From assembly GCF_001659785.1 (NCBI RefSeq), contig NZ_CP015961.1, positions 248,001 through 312,000 on the forward strand: 64,000 nt of DNA. The letters run 5' to 3'. Made by a program: the position numbers and the translations under genes. The notes beneath the pieces were generated by a model, which saw nothing but the letters and a program-made list of their open reading frames with translations, ran no database searches and was not told where the DNA came from. Shown one piece after another: positions 32,356 to 41,957 of this stretch. The first letter of the stretch is position 1, and each line of letters opens with the position of its first letter. The stretch is from Dietzia timorensis. GTDB taxonomy: Bacteria; Actinomycetota; Actinomycetes; Mycobacteriales; Mycobacteriaceae.

Positions 32356-33837
32356 TCAGACGAGTTCGAGGCGGCGACCCATGTCGGACATGAACACGCC
32401 GTTCGGGTCGACGCGGCGGCGGACAGAGATCCAGTTGTCGACCTCGGGGTACATCTTGTGGAAAGTGGCGGCGGGCACGCGCGAATCCTTCGCGGTGTAA
32501 AGGCGCCCGCCCATGTCCATGACGCGACGGTCGAGGTGCGTGACGAACTCGTTGAGCCGGGAGTTGATGGGGAAGTCCACGCACACGTTCCAGCCCTCCA
32601 TCGGGAACGACAGCGGCGCCTTGTTTCCCTTGCCGAAGAGCTTGAACACGTTGAGGAACGAGTAGTGCCCCGAGGACTGGATGTCGCGGATGATGTCCTT
32701 GAACCCGTCGACCTCGCCCGGCGGGACGATGAACTGGTATTGCAGGAAACCGTTGGATCCGTATGCCCTGTTCCACTCGGAGAACAAGTCGAGCATGTGG
32801 TAGAACTGCTGCAACGTTTTGATCTTGTTTCTGCTGGTCCCGCCCATGCGGTAGTAGACCTCGCCGATCGGCCCGAAGGTGTACTTGTTCGCCAGGCCGT
32901 TGGGGAAGATGTCGGGGAAGGTGATGAGCGGCTTCGCGTTCATCGCCAGCGGATCCTTCGCGAGTTTCGGCGCGAACTCCTCGAGCTGCGCGAGCGTGGC
33001 GAGGTTGCCACGCGAGATCGCCGCGCGACCGAGCTTCGGCGGGGCTGAGATCGCGTCGAACCACGCCGAGGAGTAGGTGTAGCGGTCCTCGGAGCCGTCG
33101 GTGTGCAGCGCGATCGTCTCATCGAGCGTGCTCGTCTGATCGTCGTCGGCGAGGAAGAACGCCGTCTCCGTGCGCGTCATCGCGATGGTCGCCTTGAGCA
33201 CGATGCCGGTGAGTCCGTTACCGCCGACCGTCGCCCAGAAGATCGAACCGTCCGGATCGTCCGAGGTGCCCTCCGGCTCGAGCGTGAGCACCTTGCCCGA
33301 GGCGGTGAGCAGCTCCATGCGGGTGACGTGATTGCCGAAGGAGCCCGCCGAGTGATGGTTCTTGCCGTGGATGTCGTGGCCGATGGCGCCGCCGACCGTC
33401 ACCTGCCGGGTGCCCGGCAGGACCGGAACCCACAGGCCGGACGGTAGCGCGGCGCGCATGAGCTGGTCGAGGTTCACGCCCGCGTCCACGACGACCTCGG
33501 CGCGCTCGGCGTCAATGAGATGAATCTTGTTGAAACGGCTGAGGTCGAGCACGACGCCGCCGGAGTTCTGGGCGCTGTCGCCGTAGGAGCGCCCCAGTCC
33601 GCGTGCGAGCACGCCGCGCGGTGCGTGGCTCAGCCCCGTCTCGCCGCCCGAGACCGCATCGGCGACCTTCTCGACGACTGCGGCGATCTCTTCGGTGCTG
33701 CGCGGAGTGAGCACGTCGCTGCGCGCCGGCGAGGTGCGCCCCCAGCCGGTAAGCCTGCGGAGTTCGCCGAGTAGAACTCCGTCGGAAGGGCCCTGCGGAG
33801 CCTGGGCGTTCGAGTGGTGGGGCGTGTTCGTAGTCAT
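32356..33837 (-). CDS. dprE1: Decaprenylphosphoryl-ribose 2'-oxidase DprE1
   Basis: DprE1 is a FAD enzyme of the VAO family that oxidises decaprenyl-phosphoryl-ribose at C2; it acts at the periplasmic face or membrane and is the target of benzothiazinones. The 493-residue product has the FAD-binding segments [13 protein letters not shown] and [20 protein letters not shown] and the substrate-region motif [10 protein letters not shown]. The Cys in that motif (Cys419) corresponds to Cys387 of M. tuberculosis, the residue attacked by benzothiazinones, so sensitivity is expected. The N-terminus is about 30 residues longer than in mycobacteria. dprE2 follows. Confidence 0.95.
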   Translation of the reverse strand: MTTNTPHHSNAQAPQGPSDGVLLGELRRLTGWGRTSPARSDVLTPRSTEEIAAVVEKVADAVSGGETGLSHAPRGVLARGLGRSYGDSAQNSGGVVLDLSRFNKIHLIDAERAEVVVDAGVNLDQLMRAALPSGLWVPVLPGTRQVTVGGAIGHDIHGKNHHSAGSFGNHVTRMELLTASGKVLTLEPEGTSDDPDGSIFWATVGGNGLTGIVLKATIAMTRTETAFFLADDDQTSTLDETIALHTDGSEDRYTYSSAWFDAISAPPKLGRAAISRGNLATLAQLEEFAPKLAKDPLAMNAKPLITFPDIFPNGLANKYTFGPIGEVYYRMGGTSRNKIKTLQQFYHMLDLFSEWNRAYGSNGFLQYQFIVPPGEVDGFKDIIRDIQSSGHYSFLNVFKLFGKGNKAPLSFPMEGWNVCVDFPINSRLNEFVTHLDRRVMDMGGRLYTAKDSRVPAATFHKMYPEVDNWISVRRRVDPNGVFMSDMGRRLELV

Positions 33838-33885
33838 CGCTGAGCGATTTTACGCGCAAAAGCCCCGCCGGTCGTGGATCCCTCG

Positions 33886-35322
33886 CTAGTTACAGCTCGC
33901 CTCGAGAGGCAGATCACGCATCCGTGCGTCGATCCACTCGTACGCGGGGTCTGCTCCGGTGCCTGCCGAGACCAGGTGCTCGCCGGGCACTGGCTGATAC
34001 TGCGTCTGCACCCCGGCCTCGCACCAGTTCGACACCATGCGCTTGACCGCCCAGGTCGGCACCCAGTAGTCGCCGATCGCGATCGAGGTGTTCGGCACTA
34101 TCGGGGCATCGGTATCGCCCTGCCACACCTGCATCGGCTGGGTCGGGATTTCCTCAGGACGCTCCGGATTCGGACCCATGGCGTTATCGACGAGGATCTG
34201 GCGCACGTCCGCATCGCCGAGCACGTGCTTATCCATCGTCAGGTCGTCGATGGGCAGCGGGATCGCGCCCTGCCAGTGCAGCTCCTCCGAGCATGCGTTG
34301 CGCGAGGTGTAGGCGAACACGTCGCCGGCCGGGTTGAGCAGTCGGTAGAGCGCCGGGTATTCGCGGGCGACGCCGAGCACGGCGGCGCGGAAGATGCCGG
34401 CCGGTCCGAGGTAGCCGTTCATCGTCGTCATGAGCGCGCCGAAGTCGGCGGGAACGCCGCCGATCGAAGTGCCGACGAAGACGTCCTCGAGCTCCGGGGC
34501 GTAGGTTGGCTGGATTTGCGCGGCCCAGCCGGCCGCGATGGCGCCGCCGGAGAAGCCCAGCTGCGCGACCTTCGAGTCCTTCAGCGGCGCCTCATCGCCG
34601 TTCGGCGGCACGAAGGAGCGGGCGGCGCGGATCGAATCGAGCACGACGTGTCCGGCCTGCCGCCCCGCAGCGTAGGCGGCCTTCGGGCCCTGGTGGTCGG
34701 GTATGACCAAGGCGTAGCCCTGATCGAGGAATCGGGGGTCGAGCTGGGCATTCGGTGCCGTCGGCGCGATGCCCTTCGGCAGGGTCCGGCTCGGCTGGCA
34801 GGCCAGTCCGAGCGAGTCTGTTGCATAGTTGCTCGCGACGAGCGGACGCGGACCCTCGCCCTTCCATTCGGCCTTCGGTAGAACGATCGTCGCCACGGCG
34901 ACCTGTGCATCCCCGTTGGTGTCGTTGCTACGGATGAGCACCTGCCACGAGGACGCGATGCGATGCAGGCCCATCGACGGAAGCTCGACCGGCCGCACAT
35001 CGAGGATCGTGCCTGGCTCAGCGTCTTCATCGAATTCCAGGTCGCGGTCGTACCAGGGGTCGCCCGAGGGGTCGGGCAGGTAGCGTTCCGGGACACGTTC
35101 GGGGGCGCCGGCCGGCGTCCATGCCTCGATCGATCCCTCGTTGGCCGACCCATGCCCGACGGAACCCTCTTCGCCGGACATCGTGTTGATCGCCGACTGT
35201 GCATTCGCCGTAGCGGGAACCGCGAGCGTTCCGACAGCCACGACGGCCGCGGCACCTATCGAGAACGCGGAGCGTGTCCACCTCCTGCTGCGCGCGGATG
35301 TGTTCACGAACCGATCAGACAT
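33886..35322 (-). CDS. Secreted lipase (LIP family)
   Basis: The 478-residue product has a Sec signal peptide (about residues 1-42, ending VPATANAQ) and an alpha/beta-hydrolase of the secretory-lipase type (PF03583): the nucleophile elbow QLGFSGGAIAAGW, the core VASNYATDSLGLACQ and a C-terminal Asp/His region (WQGDTDAPIVP and PGEHLVSAG). Several cysteines suggest disulfides. Members hydrolyse triacylglycerols or other esters outside the cell. It lies just upstream of dprE1 on the same strand with a gap of 48 bases, so the two may be co-transcribed, although a metabolic link is not obvious. Confidence 0.88.
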   Translation of the reverse strand: MSDRFVNTSARSRRWTRSAFSIGAAAVVAVGTLAVPATANAQSAINTMSGEEGSVGHGSANEGSIEAWTPAGAPERVPERYLPDPSGDPWYDRDLEFDEDAEPGTILDVRPVELPSMGLHRIASSWQVLIRSNDTNGDAQVAVATIVLPKAEWKGEGPRPLVASNYATDSLGLACQPSRTLPKGIAPTAPNAQLDPRFLDQGYALVIPDHQGPKAAYAAGRQAGHVVLDSIRAARSFVPPNGDEAPLKDSKVAQLGFSGGAIAAGWAAQIQPTYAPELEDVFVGTSIGGVPADFGALMTTMNGYLGPAGIFRAAVLGVAREYPALYRLLNPAGDVFAYTSRNACSEELHWQGAIPLPIDDLTMDKHVLGDADVRQILVDNAMGPNPERPEEIPTQPMQVWQGDTDAPIVPNTSIAIGDYWVPTWAVKRMVSNWCEAGVQTQYQPVPGEHLVSAGTGADPAYEWIDARMRDLPLEASCN

Positions 35323-35504
35323 AGATGCCCCTAGAACCCTGGCGACGGAAAACGACGAATCTCTGGGAACAAGGCTAACCCAGCTGTGCTAAAGCTGAAA
35401 AGCATGTATGTGCGAACTCACGTACCCATTGAATTCGCCGAGCCGAGCCCCGAAGCGGCCCGGCCGAGGCGAACCGCGCGTCGAGCTGTGGCACTGTATT
35501 CAGC

Positions 35505-36011
35505 GTGAGTAGTACCAACGACAAGCCTGCGGACGACCGAGTCCGCGACTCGAAGATCCGCGAGATCTCGGTGCGCGAGGGCGAGCACATCAGCGTCGAC
35601 GACCTTCCCGCGCCGCTCGGTCTGGGGGACCAGCTCATCCGGTTCGTGCTCGTCGGCGGTGTCTCGGCGGTCGTCGACTTCGGTATCTACCAGTTGCTCA
35701 TGCATCTGTTCGGGGTGTCGTATCCGGTGGCCAAGGCGATATCCTTCGTTTTCGGCACACTCACCGCCTACGCCCTCAACAGGCGGTACACATTCCGCGC
35801 CGAACCCTCGTGGCGCAAGTTCGCGATCACCATGTCGGTGTACGGGATCATGTTCATCGTGCAGTGGGGCCTGGCCACGCTCGTCACCAAGGTGCTCCTC
35901 GACCAGGATTTGTCCTTGTGGCTCGCCACGTCCATCGGCTTCGTCATCGGCCAGGGCGTCGCGACGATCACGAACTTTATCGTGCAGCGCGCGTTCATCT
36001 TCCGTAGCTAG
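35505..36011 (+). CDS. GtrA family membrane protein (Rv3789-like)
   Basis: The 168-residue protein has an acidic cytosolic N-terminus (about 1-40) and a four-helix GtrA domain (about 45-168; RFVLVGGVSAVVDFGIYQLL, FVFGTLTAYALNRRYTFRA, TNFIVQRAFIF). In M. tuberculosis the GtrA protein Rv3789 lies next to dprE1 and has been linked to arabinan assembly, possibly by recruiting AftA. Here it lies on the opposite strand from dprE1, separated by the lipase gene, and just before glfT2. The GTG start lacks a strong RBS. Confidence 0.85.
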   Translation: MSSTNDKPADDRVRDSKIREISVREGEHISVDDLPAPLGLGDQLIRFVLVGGVSAVVDFGIYQLLMHLFGVSYPVAKAISFVFGTLTAYALNRRYTFRAEPSWRKFAITMSVYGIMFIVQWGLATLVTKVLLDQDLSLWLATSIGFVIGQGVATITNFIVQRAFIFRS

Positions 36012-36132
36012 ATCGGCGCTGCGTAGTAGCCTGTTCGTGCACGTAGACCATGAGCTTCGCGTGCCGCGGTGCCACTTTTAGGCCCCCGTGGCGTGGCACG
36101 GGCGGGCGCGGAACGAGGAGTAACGACTCAAG

Positions 36133-38010
36133 GTGCAGGACACACAGTCGCAGAACGAGACCGGCACGGCGGAAGGCGCCGAGCGTGGCCCCCGAGACGT
36201 GCTCATCCAGCGCACGTTCTTCGCCGGCACCCGCTCCTGGGTCAACGACCAGCTCTACACCCGCGAACACGCCGGCCGCGTCCGCCGCACCCGAGACACT
36301 CTGCACCTGGGCGCCGGCGCGCGCGTCGACACGAACACCTACTTCGGCCGTTTCGAGGCGAGCTACTGGCAGCGCTGGACCGAGCTCGATTCCGTTCGCG
36401 TCGAGGTCGCCATCGAGACCGAATCCGGCGGCGAGGTCGACGTTCTCGTGCGCGCCTCCGACATCGGCTCCCACGTCCGCACCGTCGACTTCACCCGTCA
36501 CCTCGGCCCGGGCACCGCTTCGCTCACCGTTCCCGTCCCCTCGTTCTATGACGGCGGAGGCATGTGGCTCGACCTGCGCGCCTTCGACCACGACGCACGG
36601 ATCACGAGCATTCGCTGGTACGCCACCACCACCCGGCCCCGCCGCCAGACCGCGATCGCCATCTGCACCTTCAACCGTGCCGACGATTGCGCCGCCACGG
36701 TCGCCGCGCTCGCCGAGGACCCAGAGGTCGTGGACCTCGTCGGCACCGTCTACCTCACCGATCAGGGCACCGATCTCGTCGAGACACGGGAGAATTTCCA
36801 CCAGGCGAAAACCATCTTCGGCGACAAGCTGCGCTACATCCGCCAGGCCAACCTCGGAGGCGCGGGCGGATTCTCGCGCGGCCTGTTCGAGGCCACCAGC
36901 GCCGATTCCCTCGCCCGTGGCCCCGTCGACACGCTGCTCATGGACGACGACGTTCGCGTCGAGCCCGAATCCGTCCTTCGCCTGTTCGCCTTTGCCCAGC
37001 TCACCCGCTCGCCGATCCTCGTCGGCGCGCAGATGCTCTACCTGTTCAATCCGGACTACCTCCTCGTCTCCGGCGAGCGTTCGGACCTGTCGCAGCTCAA
37101 GGCGGGCCTCGATTCGGATGAGTGGGCGGTCCGTGACGAATCGGTCATCGACAACATCCAGGAGCGCCGCATCGATGCGGAGTACAACGCCTGGTGGTCG
37201 TGCCTCGTGCCCAGCGAGGTCACTGGCGATATCGGCCTGCCCATGCCGTATTTCTTCCAGTGGGACGACATCGAGTACGGCATCCGCGCGCGCCAGGCCG
37301 GGTATCCGACAGCGACACTCCAGGGTGCCGCGGTATGGCATGCGGACTTCTACTGGAAGGACGCCGACGACTTCGGCCAGTTCTTCTACCAGCGCAATTC
37401 GCTCATCACCGCGACGATCCGTCGCGGCATCACCCGCAAGCAGGCCATCGCCCGCCTGCGTCGCACCATCGGCCAAACCATCGCGTCGATGAGCTACGGC
37501 CTCGCCATCACGCGGATCCGCGGCATCGAGGCGTTCCTCGAAGGGCCAAGCACGCTGGATGACGGCGGGCAGCGCGCCCTCCAAGCCGTCCGCGCCGAGC
37601 GCGAGAATTATCCCGAAACCAAGAAGTTGCCGGTCGACGCCATGCCTGCCGGGGTCACCGTCGCCCGCCGTGAGGGCACTCCCGAGGACAGCGCGGAAGA
37701 CAAGATCCTCGGTAAGCGGGCGGTGCAGGCGCTGCTCGGGCGCAAGCGCCCGGGGCCGGTGTCGATCCCGTTCGAGGACGCCAAATGGTGGCATGTCTCG
37801 CTGTTCGCGGACGCCTACGTCACCGACGCCTCCCAGACCGGCGTGCGACACCGCACCTTCGACAAGCAGCGTGCGATCGCGATCACCAAGGAACTCGAGG
37901 CGGTGCTGCGCCGCCTGAATTCGGAATTCGACGAGGTTGCCGACAGCTGGCGCGCCGCGCAGCCCGAACTTGCCGGACGCGAGAATTGGGAGCGCCTCTA
38001 CAACAGCTGA
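36133..38010 (+). CDS. glfT2: Galactofuranosyltransferase GlfT2
   Basis: GlfT2 is the processive cytoplasmic-face galactofuranosyltransferase that elongates the galactan with alternating beta-1,5 and beta-1,6 linkages from UDP-galactofuranose. The 625-residue product has an N-terminal beta-sandwich (about 1-165), the GT-A domain starting AIAICTFNRADD, the metal-binding DDD at 271-273 (LLMDDDVRVEPE), the acceptor-site WDD at 377-379 and His403 in VWHADFYWKD, matching the catalytic residues of the M. tuberculosis enzyme. The GTG start has GAGGAG about 12 bases upstream. It stands alone here, apart from glf and glfT1. Confidence 0.95.
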   Translation: MQDTQSQNETGTAEGAERGPRDVLIQRTFFAGTRSWVNDQLYTREHAGRVRRTRDTLHLGAGARVDTNTYFGRFEASYWQRWTELDSVRVEVAIETESGGEVDVLVRASDIGSHVRTVDFTRHLGPGTASLTVPVPSFYDGGGMWLDLRAFDHDARITSIRWYATTTRPRRQTAIAICTFNRADDCAATVAALAEDPEVVDLVGTVYLTDQGTDLVETRENFHQAKTIFGDKLRYIRQANLGGAGGFSRGLFEATSADSLARGPVDTLLMDDDVRVEPESVLRLFAFAQLTRSPILVGAQMLYLFNPDYLLVSGERSDLSQLKAGLDSDEWAVRDESVIDNIQERRIDAEYNAWWSCLVPSEVTGDIGLPMPYFFQWDDIEYGIRARQAGYPTATLQGAAVWHADFYWKDADDFGQFFYQRNSLITATIRRGITRKQAIARLRRTIGQTIASMSYGLAITRIRGIEAFLEGPSTLDDGGQRALQAVRAERENYPETKKLPVDAMPAGVTVARREGTPEDSAEDKILGKRAVQALLGRKRPGPVSIPFEDAKWWHVSLFADAYVTDASQTGVRHRTFDKQRAIAITKELEAVLRRLNSEFDEVADSWRAAQPELAGRENWERLYNS

Positions 38011-38057
38011 GCGCCGTAGGAGTTCAGCTCGGCCAGGGCGCCAGGAAAGGGCGAAGG

Positions 38058-38552
38058 ATGGGTACGAACCAGAGATCCGAGATCGAGATGAGCGCGCCGG
38101 AGATCGACGAGTTCGTCGGCTCCCAGCGCACCGCCACACTCGCCACCCTAGGCCCCGGCGGCCAGCCGCACCTGGTCGCCATGTGGTTCGGCTACCTCGA
38201 CGGATACCTGTGGTTCGAAACGAAATCGAAGTCGCAGAAGGCCGTCAATATGCGCCGCGATCCGCGCGTCAGCGTGCTCATCGAGGATGGGCTCACCTAC
38301 GACACCCTGCGCGGCGTCGCCTTCGAGGGGCGCGCGGAAATCACCACCGACGCCGGCGCGCTCCAGCGGCTCGGCGTCAACATCTGGGAGCGCTACTACG
38401 GCGAGTACACCGCCGAAGCGGAACCCATGGTCGCCGCGATGCTCCACAAACGCATAGCCGTGCGGGTTGACGTCGAGCGGGCGCGTTCGTGGGACCACCG
38501 CAAGCTCGGCCTGCCGCCGATGGAACCCGGCGGCAGCACCGCAGTCGGATAG
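38058..38552 (+). CDS. PPOX-class flavin/F420-binding oxidoreductase
   Basis: The 164-residue protein is a split-barrel pyridoxamine-5'-phosphate-oxidase-like protein, with the core RTATLATLGPGGQPHLVAMWF and the strand-turn KSKSQKAVNMRRDPRVSVLIE that binds the cofactor phosphate. In Mycobacteriales such proteins often use F420 rather than FMN, which cannot be decided here. It follows glfT2 with 47 bases between, on the same strand, and may be co-transcribed by read-through. Confidence 0.78.
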   Translation: MGTNQRSEIEMSAPEIDEFVGSQRTATLATLGPGGQPHLVAMWFGYLDGYLWFETKSKSQKAVNMRRDPRVSVLIEDGLTYDTLRGVAFEGRAEITTDAGALQRLGVNIWERYYGEYTAEAEPMVAAMLHKRIAVRVDVERARSWDHRKLGLPPMEPGGSTAVG

Positions 38553-38566
38553 CCGCGGGTAGGGCC

Positions 38567-39739
38567 TTACTTCCTGCGCGGGGTGATCGTGCCGTAGTCG
38601 ATACCGCCGTGGCAGTACGTGGGCACGACCGGCCAGAAACGCTTCCACGGTGCGAGTTCGGTGGAGGGGAGGATCTGCAGCCAGCGCGGGTCATCCTTGC
38701 ACGGGTCCGCCATGGTCTTTTCCTTGATCATCGAGTCGTACTGATCGAGCGAGTCCTCGAGCGTGTTGGCGTTGGGGCAGATCTCGCGGCCGTAGTCCTC
38801 GTGGTACTTGCGAACCCCGGGGATCTTCGAGAGCTCGGGCTGCCAATTGTCCAGGGAAATGCCGTTTTCGGAGGAGACCCACACCCCGTCCTCGGTGTTG
38901 ATCACGAGAGAGTGATTGCCGTCGGTGTGGCCCGGGGTCCACAGCAGAGCGATGCCGGGGCCGAGTTCGATATCACCATCGAACAGCGCGAACTTGGACA
39001 TGTCGACGCCTTCGAGGCTGCCCTCGACGTACCATGCCCACTGCATGGGGTGCAGCGACTGGAGGGTGGCCAGCTCCTTGCGGTGCACGAGCATCTTCGC
39101 GTTGCCGAACAGCGCCTCGCGTGGTTCGCTCTCGCCCTCGATCGGCGTGGATGAGCCGAGGATCATCCGCGGATCCTGCACGTGAAGGTGGTCAAATGTA
39201 CAGAAATCGACGTCGTCGGGAGTCAGGCCGACCTTCGACAGCGCCTCGTCGGGCTCGTAGTAGTACTTGAGCACGAAGTTCTCTATAAGCTTTCCGCCGG
39301 GGATCCTGTCGATCATCTTTTGCAAGTTGTCGTAGAACGGCGCCTCGGCGGACCCCTCGGGCATCGTCGGCTCGAAGATGAGGGTGCGCGGTTCACCGTT
39401 CCAATCCTCGTACTGGACGACGACCATGCGGTTGATCATCGTGATGAGCGGAATGTACGGCGGACGCACGGCATCGTTGAAGGCGTAATTCACCGGGTAC
39501 GGGGCGCCGGCGACGTCCACCGACTTCACCGCCGTGACGGTGCCCTGTTCCTTGAAACGCTTCTTGTACTTCTCCGCGGCGTCGCGCACAGCCGTCAGTC
39601 GATCGCCGCGCGGCCAGATGTCGTGGACCCCGTCGAATTCGGGAATGGTGCGGGCGCCGATAGCCTCGAGCGTTCCGTCGGCGCTCGTGGTGGTGGTCGC
39701 ATTGGTGGCGGTCGTGGCGTGTTCAGTTGCTTGGGGCAC
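38567..39739 (-). CDS. Metallo-beta-lactamase-like hydrolase with altered metal motif
   Basis: The 390-residue product has a metallo-beta-lactamase-like core. In place of the usual HxHxDH motif it reads FDHLHVQD (HxHxxD without the following His), later TPGHTDGNHS supplies a His, and SENGISLDNW is in the region of the bridging acidic residue. This could be an active variant or a degenerate fold. The N-terminal about 30 residues are Thr/Ala-rich linker. An AraC regulator lies directly upstream on the same strand. Function unknown; the family has been seen with P450 or monooxygenase operons, which are not adjacent here. Confidence 0.6.
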   Translation of the reverse strand: MPQATEHATTATNATTTTSADGTLEAIGARTIPEFDGVHDIWPRGDRLTAVRDAAEKYKKRFKEQGTVTAVKSVDVAGAPYPVNYAFNDAVRPPYIPLITMINRMVVVQYEDWNGEPRTLIFEPTMPEGSAEAPFYDNLQKMIDRIPGGKLIENFVLKYYYEPDEALSKVGLTPDDVDFCTFDHLHVQDPRMILGSSTPIEGESEPREALFGNAKMLVHRKELATLQSLHPMQWAWYVEGSLEGVDMSKFALFDGDIELGPGIALLWTPGHTDGNHSLVINTEDGVWVSSENGISLDNWQPELSKIPGVRKYHEDYGREICPNANTLEDSLDQYDSMIKEKTMADPCKDDPRWLQILPSTELAPWKRFWPVVPTYCHGGIDYGTITPRRK

Positions 39740-39856
39740 GTGGTGACTCCTTCGTGGGCAGGACGTTATTTACCTCAACCATGCTCCCGGGATAGCCGAA
39801 AAACTTGTTCGGTGACGACAAGTTCATGTGGCGATCCCGCGGAGACGGCTTCGTTC

Positions 39857-40936
39857 TTACCCTGGGCCGATGCTGGTTCCCGCACCCGTGACGCCGCCGC
39901 GCAGCTCTCGCGGGGAGATGCCGTACCAGCGACGAACGGCATGGCTGAGCGCAGACTGCTCGCGGAAGCCGACGAGCGAGGCGACCTGACCGAGCGGAAG
40001 GTCGGTGGTCGTGAGGTAGCGGTAGGCGGTGTCTCTGCGCACCTCATCGAGGATGACGGCGTAGCTTGTGTCCTCCCCGGCGAGCTGGCGCTGCAGGGTT
40101 CTCGGGTGTTGCGCGAGGAGCGAGGCAACCGTGGACAGGGCGGGAGCACCCGCGTGGAGATGTTCGGCGATCGCCAGGCGGGTGCGGTGGGCAGCCGAGT
40201 GGTTCGGGTTTGAGTAGCGCGCGGAAAGGTAGTCGACCGCGGCGCTGCGGACGGAGTCGTCGGCGGTGGCAAAGGAGGTCTCGAGTACCCGGCGATCGAC
40301 GCGCAGCGCAGCCGTCGGCCGGTTGAATTTGACGTCGGTGCCGAAGAACTCGGTGTAGCGGGAGACCGGAGCCATCGGTGAATGCGGGATCTCCACGGAG
40401 TGGAAGCCGGGCGCGCCCGCGAGCAACGACTCCCCGACGTGGAAGAAAACGCCGAGGCCGAGCTCGATGGCCTGTGGGGAGTACGGCGACTGCAGAACGT
40501 CCTTGCGATAGGTCAGCGCGACGACACCGCGCTGGTGCCACGGGTCCGGAGAGATCTCGACCGCGAGCACCGGGCTGTGGACGAACATGAACTCCGCCGC
40601 GTGGCGAAGCGCTTCGGCGCCGTTGGACGATGCGGCGACGGCGACGGCGATGGGGCCGAGGATGTCCAGATCCTGGTGTTCGGCGAGCCGCAGCCCGAGG
40701 TCCGGGCACTCGAGCTCTGCCGCAGCCGCATCGAGCATGAGGTCGTGTGCGGTGATGGACACGAGCCCGTCGTCGCGATCCAGCGCACCCCGGGGGATGC
40801 CGAAGCGATCGAGAAACGAACCCGGGTCCCCGCCGAGAGCGGTGATGAGTGGAGCGAACCCGCGCAGGCTGGCGGAGCGAATCAGGGGTTCCAAGGCGAC
40901 GACCGTTCTCGCGGCATTTCTGACAACTGCTGCCAA
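39857..40936 (-). CDS. AraC family transcriptional regulator
   Basis: The 359-residue protein has an N-terminal arabinose-binding-like regulatory domain (PF12625 type; about residues 20-215) and a C-terminal AraC helix-turn-helix pair (about 265-350; AQHPRTLQRQLAGEDTSYAV and GQVASLVGFREQSALSHAVR). It is transcribed toward the MBL-like gene, with a gap of 117 bases, and probably controls it. The start is uncertain: the longest frame begins with TTG, and a TTG 14 codons later (40894) is an alternative. Confidence 0.85.
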   Translation of the reverse strand: MAAVVRNAARTVVALEPLIRSASLRGFAPLITALGGDPGSFLDRFGIPRGALDRDDGLVSITAHDLMLDAAAAELECPDLGLRLAEHQDLDILGPIAVAVAASSNGAEALRHAAEFMFVHSPVLAVEISPDPWHQRGVVALTYRKDVLQSPYSPQAIELGLGVFFHVGESLLAGAPGFHSVEIPHSPMAPVSRYTEFFGTDVKFNRPTAALRVDRRVLETSFATADDSVRSAAVDYLSARYSNPNHSAAHRTRLAIAEHLHAGAPALSTVASLLAQHPRTLQRQLAGEDTSYAVILDEVRRDTAYRYLTTTDLPLGQVASLVGFREQSALSHAVRRWYGISPRELRGGVTGAGTSIGPG

Positions 40937-41025
40937 CGATTTTACCGGCGCCGCGACAGGGTGGCGGACAGGAAAGAGGAATGTAGCGGTCCCACGACGG
41001 TCCCCGGGCGGGTGATGATCAGGGT

Positions 41026-41943
41026 ATGGGTAACGAGTATCCGCGGGGTCCGGTGCTGGGCACGGAGCTCCGACGTCATTTCTCCAGGTCCACGGTCGAT
41101 AAGTACTACCGGCAGATATGGCCGGGCATGCACCTGCGCCGCGATGTGCGGCCGACCTTCGCCGTGCGCACGCGGGCGCTCGCGGTGCAGTATCCGGGGG
41201 CGGTGCTCGTCGGCTGGTCGGCGGCGTTGTTGTGGCGGCATCCGTGGATACCCGCCGGCGTGGTGCCGCACGCCGCTTCGGCGATGGCGCGGCGCTCGCT
41301 TCCTGGGCGCAGACATACGCGCCTGGTGCCCGCGGACTCGCGCATCCGTGAGGAGGGCGGGATGCGGATCGCCGATCCGGTGGCGACGGCCGCGGAGCTG
41401 TGCCGGACGGAGTCGTTCGTGGAGTCGATCATCGCGCTGGACGGTCTCGAGCGGGCGCAACCGGGCACGTGCACGGAGCTTGTCGGGTGCGCCGAGGAGT
41501 TCCCTCGAGCGAGATTCATCCGGCGCGTCGTCGAGGTCGTTGATGCCGCGAGCCCCTCGAGGGACGCGTCGTGGCTGCGGGCGCAGTTGCTGCAGGCCGG
41601 GATCTGCGGATTCAGGCCCGGCGAGGTGGTCAAGCTATCGCCGCCCGGTGGGAAACAGGTCGAGTGGTCGCCGTTGCTGCTGCACCGGGCATTGCGCGCG
41701 GCGATCGTCGAGGGCACCGCGCCCCGCGTGCCCGGCTGGCGGATTATTTCGGTGCCCCCGGGTTATGCGCGATGCGAGGCCGCAGCGGTCGTCGCCCGCG
41801 TGGACGAGGTGCTCTGTTCGGAGGCGCGTCCTCCGCTCAGGGCCGCCGCGGCAGTCGGGGCGATGGCGGGAAAAGACCCGCGCATCGCGCCCGCCACCGG
41901 CAGCCGTGCTGCGACGCTCGAGTCGAGCTTCTGGCTCGACTAG
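41026..41943 (+). CDS. AbiEi-like protein with degenerate endonuclease-like C-terminus
   Basis: The 305-residue product resembles the actinobacterial AbiEi-antitoxin-like group: the N-terminal stretch RSTVDKYYRQIWPGMHLRRD then LVGWSAALLWRHPWIP is typical of their winged-helix/AbiEi region. Relatives often carry a C-terminal Vsr/DUF559-type nuclease fold with a catalytic (D/E)xDG motif; here the equivalent segment (around residue 225-265, GWRIISVPPG) keeps the end of the fold but no obvious catalytic acids. It may thus be a non-catalytic remnant. Divergent from the AraC gene; convergent with terC. The family call is tentative. Confidence 0.45.
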   Translation: MGNEYPRGPVLGTELRRHFSRSTVDKYYRQIWPGMHLRRDVRPTFAVRTRALAVQYPGAVLVGWSAALLWRHPWIPAGVVPHAASAMARRSLPGRRHTRLVPADSRIREEGGMRIADPVATAAELCRTESFVESIIALDGLERAQPGTCTELVGCAEEFPRARFIRRVVEVVDAASPSRDASWLRAQLLQAGICGFRPGEVVKLSPPGGKQVEWSPLLLHRALRAAIVEGTAPRVPGWRIISVPPGYARCEAAAVVARVDEVLCSEARPPLRAAAAVGAMAGKDPRIAPATGSRAATLESSFWLD

Positions 41944-41957
41944 GCCTACTGGGCTTA

